Position numbers and translations under genes: made by a program. A stretch of DNA of 64,000 nucleotides from Hericium rajendrae (lineage: Eukaryota; Basidiomycota; Agaricomycetes; Russulales; Hericiaceae): assembly GCA_033439255.1 (NCBI GenBank), contig CM065883.1, forward strand, positions 2,232,001 to 2,296,000, in the 5' to 3' direction. Positions 9,527 through 22,000 of this stretch are shown one piece after another. Each line of letters opens with the position of its first letter. Within the stretch, counting starts at the first letter, position 1. Under the pieces are notes generated by a model. It ran no database searches, had not been told where the DNA came from, and was given only the letters and a program-made list of their open reading frames with translations.

Positions 9527-12500
9527 ATGGCTCCCAAGCTACGCAGCGCTTCGAGAGCCAATTCGAACACTGACGCATCCGCGGCCAGCATTCCCGTAGG
9601 TCCTGCCCTGAACTCTACCAGCATTCCAGCCGGTCCCGCTTCCAATGTCCTCACGGCCCCTGCCATTGAGTTGTCTCTCGGGCCTAACCCTGATCGCCTC
9701 CATCACGACGTCTCGGACCTTACGGGCCACCCGACGACTAGCCCTTCATCGGTCTGGGATCCCCCTCTGCACTTTAGGGTCAAACCTCCTGGAGCATCCC
9801 GACTTCCTCCAGCTATGTCTGACTGTGAAGTGGCGAACGGATGGGTAGTTCCACCTGTGTCATCAGCCACGGCTGCGCGACTTTACGAACGGTACTGTAA
9901 CACGAAGGTGGACCAAGTTCCTCTGGCCCAGTTCATAATGGAGTTCCACTTCGACAAGTATGACCCCGGCCTCATCATCGACCAAGAAAGACAGTTCGAC
10001 GATGCGCCCCGCTACCAGATCACCTTCCTCTCCAAAGCTGCCATGACTTCCTTGTCGGACCAGCTCCAGTCATACCTCTCGGGACTGTTCGACCTCCTTC
10101 CTGAGGTTCTCAAGGATGATCGAGTAGCCTTCGAGATTGACACCAATCGAAGACTGTGGGATGCCTTAGAACACACGGGCTCGGCCAGCGAGCTATTCCT
10201 TACCTGGCAGATGCTAGGGTTCCGCTTGCAACAAGGCATACAGTTCATAGACAAGTACTACCTAGAACTCACCACAAAGGACAGGCCCGATCGCCCTGTG
10301 TCTCCGGCCTCAATGACTGCCTCCGAACTTTGTGACTGCGACAACGCCGTCACCCGTTCGGAGTACCTAAAACATCTCTACATCTCCGAAGCAGCGTGCA
10401 TGCACCTCCCCCCTGGTCGAGCTGATATGCTGCAAGAGGATCCTTCCCGTTCCCTACAGGAAGTGATACTGATTCCGCTGGAAGTGCGAGAGCTCGACCA
10501 CCCTAGTCGGCAGTCGTACTACGATGCTACGAGCTCCGAAGACCACGTATCGCGGCAGCTAGACGTTTCTTCTAGCGCTCTCACCGAACGACCCATCAGC
10601 CTCAGTAAGAGTCCGCTGTCCCGGGACGTAGCCTCTGAGAGTCTGAGGGATGCCCTTGCTCCGAAGAGTACGCCGGTGATGGGGAACCATACGCGTCATC
10701 TGCGATCCGTGGACCCAGTGGTATATTCCATGTATCGGTCGGTCCCACAGCCGCCTAAAGCTCCCATGCAGCCTCGCTATTCCAATGTCCTTGAAGGTCT
10801 AGCCCAGTCTGCGCTCATCCCTGGAGCCGACACGATCCCAACTACCTCGTTGCCTCTGTCAGTGGCACCCAACTAGCCGCCCGTCTTCTCCAATCAACCA
10901 GTGATTCCTCTTCACGAGGACCAGTCAATGCCTAGAAACCACGGGCCTGAGTCGACGTTCTTCGCCGACCAGTCCACACGAGGACTTGATCCCAACGTGG
11001 CGAAAGCCGCCGCGTTGAGACGTTCACCCTTTCAAATGCCCTATGGCTCCCAGTCCTTCCACGTCAATCCCTCTGCATGCGCCTTCGAAGGCCTCTCGTT
11101 ACAAGCGGCCAGGGATTCCTTCCACGGCGGTTCCAACAAAACAGGTCCCAGCTCAAACTCTCAAGGGCGAAACCCCTGGGATGCGGGCTCTGGGGGGCCG
11201 CCAGGAGGATTTCCCGGTGGAGGCAGGGGGCCGCTCAGCGGCGGGTTTCCTGGACATGGCAGAGGACCACCCCATGGAGGATTCCCAGGAGGATTTCTGC
11301 CTCCAGGACCACCAGGGCTCCCAGGCAGCCTTCCTGGCGGATTCCCGGTCGGACCTCCCAGAGGATCCCCTGGAGGACCTCCTGGAGGACCTCCTGGAGG
11401 CTTTCCGGGTGGCCCTCCAGGCGGATTTCTAGGAGGACCTCCTGGCGGAGGACCGGGGCTGCAAGCCGGGCCTGTCGGCATGGTACCTCCACAAGGACAC
11501 CCTCCCAATGCTTGGGGGCCTCGTATCAAGGAGGACCTGCATTCTGACGACCTGCCTGCCTGGGATGGCAAATCCAGGACTGCTATTCACTACTTCACGG
11601 AGGTCCAGCAATACGCCGATATGGGCAGTTCCCTGCCAGACTCCATGGGCCGTTGGCTGTGGAAGCGGTTGCCCGCCAATTCCGCAGTACGCACTTGGTT
11701 CACATTGCTATCCCCAGACTTTAAGCGCTACATGATGTCCCACTATCTGAACTGGCTGCAAGGCCTCAAAACCCTCTGGCTCGGAGAGTGCTGGATTCTG
11801 GAAAGGCAGATCGAATTTTCCGAAATGCACTTCTGACAGAAGTTCCATGAGCACGAACGCCCTATGGATTTCATCACCCGTCGTCTCACGTATGCTCGCA
11901 TGTTATCTGATGTGGCTCTGGGCAGACAAGCCGAAGTTCGACTTGTACTTCACACGGCTATACTAGAATGGCATAATATCCTCTACATGTCAACTATCAC
12001 CGATGTGGCAGAACTAATGCAACGCGTTTGTCTCAATGAAGTTCAACTCATCGTCGTGCACCGATCCTGATCGTCGAACTCGGCCATCCTAACCAAGGAG
12101 GATGTCACCGCTCTCATCGACAAGCAGCTCCGCGGGTGCCAGGACACACACCAGGATGGTAGTTCGACGAGGCGTCTGGACGGTGGATCTGGGTGTCACC
12201 CCTTTTTCCACAAGAAAAGTTACGCTACCGCCCAGCTGTCCGCAGCTGAGACAGCTGATGGTGGGACATTCCAAGTCTTCCAGGAGCCCAACTCTGAAGA
12301 GGACAGCATCTCTGATTCTCTGCACGAGGAAGCCTTCGCAGATATCGAGACGCAGGAAGTATTCGCGGTAGCACAAAAGCGCCAGAGGCCACCTCCCAAA
12401 GGAGGCTACCCTTTTCCAAAAGCCGATCATGTCAAATCGACATGCCGACCTCCTCCCTCGCTCTGCAAGGCATGCGGTAGCACGAATCATTGGGACAAAG

Positions 12501-12628
12501 AATGTCCTCATTGGGTTTTCTATGATGCGCATAAAACGGCTAACATGTTGCAAGGTTTCGAGGATACCTTACGTTCTGTCACCAACTCGCCGACGAAGAT
12601 GTATATACCAAATCATTTGCTGCTCTAG
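9527..12628 (+). pseudogene. G1 Gag, broken by in-frame stops
   Basis: One frame runs from ATG 9527 to 12628, broken only by TAG at 10874 and TGA at 11834 and 12068. Residues 1-445 are Ser/Pro-rich then mixed, with no domain I can name. A Gly/Pro-rich tract follows (11190-11480), then a capsid-like helical part (about 11560-12060). Near the end is a CCHC knuckle (12464-12505, C-x2-C-x4-H-x4-C) typical of retrotransposon nucleocapsid. It would package element RNA in cytoplasmic particles. Both TGA codons sit where arginine reads well, as expected from CGA>TGA. The next frame (pol) is reached by a -1 shift near 12600-12626. Confidence 0.75.
11190..11480 (+). repeat. Collagen-like GGPPGGFPGG repeat tract in G1 Gag
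   Basis: Imperfect 12-15-bp DNA repeats around GGAGGACCTCCT encode some 90 residues made almost only of Gly, Pro, Phe and a few Arg. Such a tract is disordered and could bind RNA or drive phase separation; that is inference. The opposite strand is also open here and Gly/Pro-rich, but this is a mirror of the repeat. Confidence 0.7.
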
Positions 12629-12963
12629 TTTCAGAATCAATGCATTCCACCTATGTTGACGAAGCCGCCGTCGAAGCGGATTTAAGCTCTCTCGCACCTG
12701 TCTCTCCGGTCGAGCTGCCACGCAGTACTTTTATAGCACGAAAACCCACGGTTGAGGATGTCGAAGATGTCCATTATCTCGATGAGTTATGCCAAGATCG
12801 ACCTCCCCCCGGCGTCCTTATGGAAGAAGCGGAGCCCTACGAGCAACCTACGATTGTTATTTCTAAGAAGCGTCTCTTTCTTCCCGGTCTGGCTGCAGCT
12901 GGCATCTCGGTCCTTTCGATGCCAGGTCATATTCTTTCTCTGCAGAGTCCTACCCTGAACCTT

Positions 12964-13224
12964 CATCAGGAACCCTCAGAACTTTCTGATTGATCTGATT
13001 TGATCTGAGTTCAATCTGATTAATCTGATTCTAATCTGACTGATCTGATTTTTTTTGAATTAAGTATTGGAGGATTGAAATATTAATAGCTAAAATCCTT
13101 TAGTCTCTTTATATATAATGCATAGATCAGAATTCCTTTAGAGCCATTTTCAGATCAATCAGATTGACATCAGATGGAATCAGATCAAATCAGATCAATC
13201 AGAAAGTTCTGAGGGTTCCTGATG
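12964..13224. mobile_element. 261-bp CATCAG-ended inverted-repeat element, divergent subfamily
   Basis: Ends are CATCAGGAACCCTCAGAAC and its inverse complement, with arms full of CTGATT/AATCAG words and an AT-rich middle. A TT duplication flanks it (12962-12963, 13225-13226). Removing element plus one TT rejoins the protease reading frame of G1 just before its active site. Only the outer 12-13 bp match the 211-bp subfamily, so the ends are the conserved part. Confidence 0.85.
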
Positions 13225-15005
13225 TTCATCTTGACTCCTGCGCGGACATTACGCTCCTATCGGAAGATACTTACCGCTCTCTACCCGGCGCCCCGAAGCT
13301 GCGCCAAGGCATGAAGTTGAAGTTATTGCAGCTTACCTCTAAGGACGCTTGCTTGTTAGGCTACATGCATCTTCCCATTTACATGGAGGCCACCAATGGG
13401 GAGACTCTGCAACTCGATATCGAAGCATACGTCGTATCCGGTATGACCGTCCCTATTTTGCTCAGCGAGGACTTCCACCAGATCTTTGAAGTCAGCGTTA
13501 CCTGGGATAATAAGGCAGGTACGACTATTACCTTCAAGGACACGCCATACACTGTTCGAACTGAGCCTGTCGAACCTTCCCGGGATCGTCATCTCATCAA
13601 ACGGATCTTAGGGGCGCCCATGGCTTGCTTCATCCGCGCCAAGTCCCATCAGCGTGCTAAGGCCCGCTACCGTTCACTCAAAAAGAAGTTCAGCGGTGAG
13701 CAGTGACTCGTCCGTGTCCTCGAGGACGTCCACATTCCCCCGTCAACGGTGAAACAAGTTCCCATCGAGGCCGCCTTCATCGATGACCATACCTGGCTCG
13801 TTGAGAAAACGGTCGTCATCAACTCCAACGTTCCCGTCTTTGCGGTGCCTAACACTCTGCTCACTCGTGACCACACATTTATTCTCATCGCCAATACGTC
13901 CCCGCATCCCAAGTACATCCGTCGGGGCGAGGTGGTCAGCCAGCTCGTCAACCCTGCAGAGTTCCTCGACACTCCGACTGACCGTGCGCACTTGTCGCAC
14001 CTCATGGACCAGGCGGAGAAAACAAAGATTCTCGTGGAGGTACAGATGGCCGCTGGAAGCCAGCAGCCCTCCAACCCCCCTCCGCCCGATCCTCTGCCCG
14101 ACGAACCTTGGAGTCCCAAGACTGCCAAAGCACTGGATACGACCGTATATCCATCGGAACAGATGCGCGAGCTGCTCGATGTGGGTCAACTCCCGCTCCA
14201 TCTACACGATCGCGCCTGAGAAATGCTTGCCCGGCGACAACACGCCTTCGGGTTCGACGGCCGTCTGGGCCATCATCCGTCCTGCGTCCACATCTGCACG
14301 GTGGACGGCCAGGTTCCTATCGCTGTCCCTATGTACGGTGCTTTCCTCACGAAGCGCACGGTCATGGACGAGCAGCTCGACAAATGGTTCGAGCAGGGCA
14401 TTATTGAGCCTTCCCGTAGCCCATGGAGCGCCCCTGTTGTTATCGTATACTGCAACAATAAGCCGCGCTTTTGCGTGGATTATAGGAAACTCAACGCGGT
14501 TACCATCCCGGACGAATTTCCCATACCTTGGCAATCTGAAATCCTGTCCTCGCTTTCCGGGGCACAGGTGCTCTCCTCCCTCAATGCCCTTTCCGGTTTC
14601 ACCCAGCTCGAGATGGCACCTGAAGACGTGGAGAAGACGGCCTTCCGCACGCACCGGGGCCTTCACCAGTTTAGGCGGATGCCCTTCAGGCTCCGCAACA
14701 GGCCCTCCATCTTTCAACGCATTATGCAAGGCATCCTCGCCCCATACCTCTGGCTGTTTTGCCTCGTCTATATCGATGATATTGTCGTTTACTCCCGCAG
14801 CCACGAAGAACATATCGACCACTTAGATAAAGTTCTGGGAGCGGTCAAGGACGCGGGGCTCACCCTGAGCCCCTCCAAGTGTCATTTATTTTACAGTTCC
14901 ATCATCTTGCTGAGCCATAAGGTCTCTCGATTGGGCCTGTCCACTCATAAGTCCAAAGTCGAGAAGATTCTGCAGCTCTCTCGCCTCACGAAAGTTGCCG
15001 ACCTT

Positions 15006-15216
15006 CATCAGGAACCCTTTCAGTCTTCTTAGTGACCTTGTTGGTCTGGTTTGGATCTGGTGAATCTGGTTTTCATCTGGTTTGTCTGGTTTTCATCTGG
15101 TTTGTCTGGTTTTCTATCAATTCAGATGAAAACCAGACAAACCAGACAAAAACCAGATCCACCAGACCCAAACCAGACCAACAAGGTCACTAAGAAGACT
15201 GAAAGGGTTCCTGATG
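15006..15216. mobile_element. 211-bp CATCAG-ended element, copy 2 (in G1 RT/RNase H linker)
   Basis: By eye it is base-for-base the same as 1445-1655. The duplication is TT (15004-15005, 15217-15218). Excision with one TT restores an in-frame junction reading A-D-L-R-M-F-L-G, the usual start of the gypsy post-RT connection. This fixes the 2-bp TSD length independently of the flanking match. Confidence 0.9.
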
Positions 15217-16999
15217 TTCGCATGTTCCTCGGCATGGCCGTATACTTTTCTGCTTTTATTCCGCATTATGCCAGCATTGCAACCCCATTGTTCCAGCTCA
15301 CTCGGAGCGGTGGGCTTGGGGGGCCGTGAAGGAGGAAGCCTTCTCCATGGTCAAGCAAGCTCTCGCCTCTGCACCCATCCTTGGCCATCCCATTCAGGGG
15401 TCCCCATATTGCCTCTACTTGGATGCCTCCAGAGACGGACTTGGCTGTACTCTGCAACAGGTTCAGCCCGTACTCATTGCCGATCTGAAAGGTACTCACA
15501 CCTACGATTGCCTCCTTAAGGCGTTCCAAGCTGGCAAGCCTGTTCCCAAGCTCACGGTCTCTCTCTCTCCTATGCTCAATGACACGGAGCATCCTCCACC
15601 CTGGGGGGCTTCGCTTGATGAAATGGTCGTCCAAGTTGAGCGTGTCATCGCCTACTGGAGCTGCACCTTCAAGCCTGCCGAGCGTAATTATTCCGCCACG
15701 GAACACAAGGCTCTCGCTGCCAAAGAAGGCTTAGTGAAATTCCAGCCCTTTCTCGAGGGCGAAAAGGTACTTCTCGTCACCGACCATGCAGCTCTTCAAT
15801 GGGCCTGCACGTACGAGAACAACAACCGCTGCCTTGCCGCATGGGGTACTATTTTCTCTGCATACCAGCCTCACCTCCAGATCATTCATCGACCTGGTCA
15901 GATCCATTCCAACGTGGACCCTCTGTTGCACCTTCTGCAACACATCCCTTCCTTTGATGCCCCTCTCAACGACGATGCCCCATCTTTGCAGACCAATCGC
16001 GTTGTCACCGAGGTTGTCGAAGATCTTGCCGATCAGGCTCCCATGGAGTGCATGGCCGCCTTCTGCGTCACATCCATGGATGAGGTGGTGGAAGCTGCCG
16101 CCCCATCCTGCTTCATCGCTCAGACCCGTCGCTGGTATCGCACCGTGCAATGCCAGTCCAAGGGGGGCTCTGCACTGGATCCCACAACCATTACAGCGGA
16201 TGTCCCGACTATACCCTCAGAACCTTCTACTTCAGTTCCTCCTTTACTGGACCCTTACGAGGCCCAAGCGAAGTGGGAGTCGGTACACGCTCCTCCCTCT
16301 ATCCACGTTCACATCGACACGGAGTATCAAACTCGTTTCGTCGCTGGATACAAGTCAGACCGTGCATTTTGCGCCAAGTGGTCTGAGCTGGAAGCTGGCT
16401 CGGGCTCTTGGAATGCAGGTGAATGGTACTTCAAGGATGACCAGGGTCTCCTCTTCTTCAGGAATGCGGATTTCCAGCCGTGTCTCTGTGTGCCCTCTCC
16501 TGAGCACGCTTCCCTACTGATTCAAAGCCATGAATCCCCGTTCGAGTCTACACATGCCGGTCCCAAAAAACTATGGCTGATTCTCAGCAGCAAGTTCTTC
16601 TGGTCCAGCATGAAAAAGGACATCTTAACCTTTTGCGCAACTTGTGACGTCTGCCAAAAGACTAAGCCAAGTTCGGCAAGTTGCTGCCGAATCCCATCCC
16701 AAGTCGCCCATACGAATCCATTTCTATGGACTTCGTCACAGGCTTACCTTGGTCAGATGAGTTCAATGCCGTATTGGTCTTCGTGGATCGAATGTCGAAA
16801 CATGTTCAATTCATTCCCACCACCACAGATTTGAATTCGGACGGCTTCGCGAAGCTGTTTGTCAAGCACATTGCCTGTTGATTCGGTTTGCCAGACAGCA
16901 TCGTCACCGACCGGGATCCCAGATGGACTTCGGACTTCTGGCGAGGCATCTCCAAGTACCTCAAAACCAAGATGTCTTTATTGTCCTCCCATCATCCCC

Positions 17000-17210
17000 C
17001 ATCAGGAACCCTTTCAGTCTTCTTAGTGACCTTGTTGGTCTGGTTTGGATCTGGTGAATCTGGTTTTCATCTGGTTTGTCTGGTTTTCATCTGGTTTGTC
17101 TGGTTTTCTATCAATTCAGATGAAAACCAGACAAACCAGACAAAAACCAGATCCACCAGACCCAAACCAGACCAACAAGGTCACTAAGAAGACTGAAAGG
17201 GTTCCTGATG
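17000..17210. mobile_element. 211-bp CATCAG-ended element, copy 3 (in G1 integrase)
   Basis: Identical by eye to copies 1 and 2. The duplication is CC (16998-16999, 17211-17212). Removing it with one CC restores the integrase motif H-H-P-Q-H-D-G-Q in frame, just before the catalytic Glu. The TSD bases (TA, TT, CC) differ between copies, so the target is not a fixed TA. Confidence 0.9.
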
Positions 17211-18655
17211 CCAACATGATGGCCAGATGGAAATCATCAACAAGAAGCTCGAAGTAATGCTACGTGCATACGTTGCCAATGATAAATCTTCATGGGCATC
17301 CTGGCTCCATCTATTAGAGCACGTGTACAACTCTACGCCACATTCTTCCACCGGAGCCCCTCCATACCTGGTGCTATACGGTTTCATCCCTAAAGGCACA
17401 ATGGACTTCCTGTCTCCCTCTCGGGCTGCATCAGCTGCATCTCCCCAAGCAGTGCTCCTTTCTGGCGATGTTTGTTCGTTCCTCGAGCTGTTCCACTTCC
17501 ATTGGGAAAGCGCTTGCACCTCCATCGCACGTGCGGAAGTTAAGCAGGTCGATTCGTACAACAAGAACCGTTGCCTACTCGATCTCAAGCCGGGTGACCT
17601 TGTTCTGGTTAATCCACACTCTCTTGAGTGGATCGAGTCGAAGGGCGAATTCTCCAAACTCACGCAGAGAGCTATCGGGCCCTTCGCGGTTCAAGAACAC
17701 CTCAACCCAAACGTATACCGCCTGGACATGACCGACAAATACCCTGGATCGAACATTTTCAATATTGAGCACCTGAAGAGGTATCATGCGCCACTCGACG
17801 TGGATTCCGATCGTGCGCGTCTTTCCAAAACGTGCGTGCATAAACCCGCTAGTGAGGAGTACCAAGTGGAGAAAATTGTCGGTTATTGCTTCGACAAGCG
17901 TCGCCGACAAATGCTCTATCTTGCCTGCTGGAAGGGGTACTCGCCCCAGTTTGACCTCTGGCTTACTGCGCGTGACTTGCTAATGCACCGCGGCATCTTT
18001 TCGCATACTGTCAGGCCCATAAAATTTAAATCCTCTGTTTGTCTCTCTTCTCGTCGAGCAGATAAGGCACCCGACCTTCTCCTGGCCGGCCCGGTTTTTC
18101 TGTCCTCGCGTGGGCAGTAACTGCCGGCGGAGCCCGAACCTTACCTTTCTAGCATGCTATACGCATTGAACCTTAAACCCCTTTCCTTCATTCCTTCTTC
18201 TCTAATATGCTCGTGGGAGGCTCACGTCGCGTTCTATGACTTCGTTTCCTCATTCTCTCTTCCTTTTTCCCTTCGATGTCTCACCTTCAGCCTTCTTCTG
18301 CTTCTTCTTCGATGTCTCCGCCTGCCCCACAGGCATCCTTACTTCTGCTTTCCCTCTGTATCATCGAGCGGTGACCCCTTCGGCTGTACCACACGGACTC
18401 ACGCTTCGTTCCACGAGGTCGTGACAGCCACGAACTCGAGGTGGTTACCAGCCCCCATCCGTCCGGCTGGTGGGTTTCCTTTGGCAATACTTACCCCGAC
18501 CCATTCGACAACCTCTGCCCTCCTCCATTGGGCCCTCAAAATGCACATCTGTATGTGCCGCCACCCATGCCCAGCGCAACTGCCCATGGTGTTGAGCTGA
18601 CCTGGCATGACCCTGTGTGTCCTTGGTTTGCCTATTGCCCCCTGCTGGTCCCGTG

Positions 18656-19078
18656 TGTCAAGACTCGGTCGTAGACAGCAGAGAACCACCCAAGTCACCA
18701 GCGATGATGGGAGCGAGAGAGCAGAGAGCGACTAGCAGCGCAGTGACCTGTATTGGAGGTACAGTACGGTACAGACGAAATGGACAATCTAGGGAAATAG
18801 GTGAGCGACAGGGAGCCTATAAGTACTGGGACGACAATGGGAAAAGAACAATGGACACCATAACGGGTCGAACAATAGAGTGAGAACAATGGTGGCCAAA
18901 AGGAGAACAATGGGAGGGAGAACAATAGGATGTCCCAAAGGGGAACAAGGGCATGGGTGAAGGATAGCCCCAGGTCATGTGAGGAAGTGAACATGTGATG
19001 GGGCTGTTGGAGCACATGACCGACGCGATGCCTTGATGGCAGAGAAGAAGGCGGAGAGAAATGGAGCGATCCGTGACA
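18656..19078 (-). repeat. G2a 3' LTR
   Basis: 423 bp with TGTCA/TGACA ends. It contains seven spaced ACAATGG/ACAATAG/ACAAGG words within about 115 bp (minus-strand sense ATTGTTCT) and a TATA-like ACTTATAGG. The C-terminus of Pol reads about 100 bp into it. Confidence 0.9.
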
Positions 19079-22000
19079 TCACCCCCTCTCTAAGACGCAC
19101 TTTCGCCTGGAGTGCGTGATGAGCATGGACGGGGTCGAGGTAGATGAGTCCACGAAGATTGGGGGCCTTGAGTGCATGCGGATGGCAGGTGTAGAAGTCG
19201 GTGATTGCACCATGGGCATTGGAAAGGGAGGTACGTGAAAGCCACTGATTTTCTGAATCAGGGTAGCCTGCCCATTTGACGAGATATTCAATGCCGCGTT
19301 TGTTCCGGGTGAGACGAGCATCGAGGACAGACTCAACTTCGTACTCTTCCTCGCCCTCCACAAGGTCAGGTGGTGGTGCAGGGAAGTTGGGACCATGAGC
19401 ATCGGTTTCCTTGTAAGGGGACAACAGGGACATGTGGAACACCAGGTGGATACGCCAGGTGGGTGGTAGCTTCAGTCGATAAGAGACTGGGCCCAGGACG
19501 TCAGTGATTTCGAAAGGTCCCAGGCGTCGATCAGCAAGCTTAGCTTTGGGTCGTGTGGTTTTGATGTTCTTGCCATCGAGCCAGACCTTGTCACCAACCT
19601 GGAAGTGGATGGTGTCGTGCATATGGTCCTGGTTGTTGCGCTTCATGAGATCAGCAGCTGTTTGAAGGCTGGCCTGGACCTCAGTGCGAAGTTGTTCGAG
19701 GTGACGAAAACGATCCTCGACAGCGGGTGTAGACGATGTGGGGTTGACAGTGGGGATGGCAGTGGGAATATAGCCGAGGAGCATTTCAAATGGAGCTCGG
19801 TTAGTGGCGCTGTGGATACGGTGGTTGTGCAAGAACTCAGCGTAAGGGAGCCATTGGACCCAATCATCCTGTCGGTAGTTGCAGAAGGTACGAAGGAACT
19901 GCTCGAGTTCTTGATTGACACGTTCTGACTCGCCGTCGGTCTGTGGATGATAGGCGGTGCTGAGGGAGGACTTGATACCAAGTTTGTCAAAGACGCCACG
20001 CATGACTTTGCCTGCGTACTGTGGGCCACGATCAGAGATGAGGCATTCCCAGAGGCCGTAGTTCCGATAAATCCTGTCAAAAAGGATGTCGACTGTGCCA
20101 TCACTGGTAATGGTCTCGTTACAAGGAGTGAAGGAGACGTGCTTTGTAAAATGATCGATGACCACATTGATGGAGTCATAGCCTTGGCATTCTGGGAGTT
20201 TGACGATGAAGTCCGAGGTAATGTCTTGGAAGGGACGGGTAGGGATGGCATTGGGAATTGTTTCAACATGAGGGCGGTGATTTTGAACCTTGGTGGCCTG
20301 GCAGGTAGCACAGCCATCAACATAATCACGAACGAAGACAGACATACCGGGCCACCAGTAGTTGCGACTGAGGAGCTCATAGGTCTTGTAGCATCCTGGG
20401 TGACCAGCCATGGGGGTGTCATGATGCAGCTTGACGATGTCCCGACGAAGGTCCTTGTCAGCAGGGATGTAGACTTTGCCACGAAAGAGGATGAGGCCAT
20501 CCTCGTAGTTCCATTCTTGGAGGTTCTTGACGAGAGAGCGAGGACCATTGTTCAGGATCACATCAAGGGCTTGAACAACCTCAATGTCCTTGGTCTTGGC
20601 ATTGCGAATGCGTTGGCGAAGATCAGCATTGCCAATGGACTTGACAGCAGCTGGACGTGTAGCACGGATCTGGAAGTACTTGGGGTCGAGGAGGACACGA
20701 TCAGAGTTGTCGTCATCCACCCCCTCTCTATGGTCAGGTCGTCTCGACATGGCATCTGGCTGGTGATGAATACCGGGTTTGTGGATCAGGGTGAAGTCAA
20801 AACGAGTGAGGAAGAGAGCCCAGCGAGCTTGACGACGACTCAGCTTTTGGGCAGACTTGAAGTATTCCAGGTTCTTATGGTCGGTCCAGATCTCCACAGT
20901 ATGGGGAGAACCTTCCAGGTAGTGGCGCCAGGCTTCGAGGGCACGGATGATGGCTAGGAGTTCCTTGTCATAGATGTCGTAGTTGCATTCAGGGGCAGTG
21001 AAGGCCTTGGAGATGTAAGCAACAGGGTGCCAGTGCTCGTCCTCCCCGCGCTGGGATAGGATACCTCCTGTGGCATAGTCTGAGGCATTGACCTCAACCA
21101 GGTAGGGTTTGGATGGGTCAGGCATGATAAGGACTGGGGACGAGGTGAATGCAGCTTTAAGAGCCTCAAAGGCATGTTGACATTCAGCAGACCAGGCCCA
21201 AGGATGGTCTTTCTTGGTAAGGTCGAACATGGGACGAGCGACTTTGGAGAAGTCCTGGATAAATCGTCGATAGAAGTTGCCAAAGCCAACAAAGGACTGG
21301 ACGTCCTTGACGTTATGAGGGGCAGGCCATTCAGCAATGCCTGCAACCTTGACGGGGTCCATGACGAGCGTGTTATGGGAGACGATGAGACCGAGGAACT
21401 CAACTGAGGGCTGCTCGAAAGAGCACTTCTCTGGTTTGAGGAAGAGGTCATTGTCCTGGAGGCGTTGGAGGACCTTGCACACAAGGTCGCGATGTTCTTC
21501 GAGGGTTTCGGTGAAAATGAGGATATCGTCCATGTAGATGACGACTTTGCCTGTGTCGATGAGATCCTTGAAAAGTTCATTCATCATTCCCTGGAACGTG
21601 GCAGGGGAGTTTGTAAGACCAAAAAACATCACCAGGGGTTCAAAGAGACCGCGGTTGGTTTTGAAGGCGGCTTTCCATTCGTCGCCCTCCTTGATGCGAA
21701 CATTGTTGTATCCCCAACGAACGTCCATCTTGGAGAAGACTTTGGCACCCTTGAGCTTGTCAACGAGTTCAGAGATGAGGGGCAGGGGATATTCATTCTT
21801 GATGGTGCCTTTGTTGAGGGTGCGATAGTCCTGGACGGGGCGTAGTTTTCCATCTTTTTTCTTGATAAAGAAGAAGGGACTCGCCATAGGGGATTTGGAA
21901 GGACGGATGTAGCCTTTCTTGACCTGGTCATCAAGGAATGAATCGAGGTCCTCCTGCTCAGTAGGAGCCATGGGATAGACCTTGCAGGAGCGGGGTTCAA

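Larger units (their letters stand above)
12629..18120 (+). pseudogene. G1 Pol (protease-RT-RNase H-integrase-chromodomain), broken
   Basis: In order: a protease with D-S-C-A-D at 13233 (the usual D-S/T-G-A has lost its glycine); reverse transcriptase with YIDD at 14769-14780; RNase H with its first Asp at 15422 and a TDHAALQWA motif; an integrase zinc finger (H at about 16530, CDVCQK at about 16645) and a catalytic core with Asp near 16729 and 16916 and Glu at 17230; then a chromodomain-like tail (CWKGYSPQFDLWL) at about 17930. TGA stops at 13704, 14217 and 16879, frameshifts near 15310 and 16670, and three inverted-repeat insertions disable it. If each insertion is removed with one copy of its 2-bp duplication, the local reading frame is restored. 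Confidence 0.85.

Noticed and set aside
11161-11571. Minus-strand Gly/Pro-rich frame opposite G1 Gag
   Set aside because: Mirror of the GGPPGG repeat; the plus-strand frame continues into the CCHC knuckle while this one does not.
1490-17257. Small protein M-D-L-V-N-L-V-F-I-W found three times with identical sequence
   Set aside because: It is the translation of the 211-bp inverted-repeat element; identity reflects recent transposition and not a conserved gene.
19947-20957. 336-codon frame opposite G2a pol (also 370 codons at 30187 and 252 at 39481)
   Set aside because: Antisense shadow of the integrase/RNase H region, with the same codon phase relation in all copies; no independent evidence.
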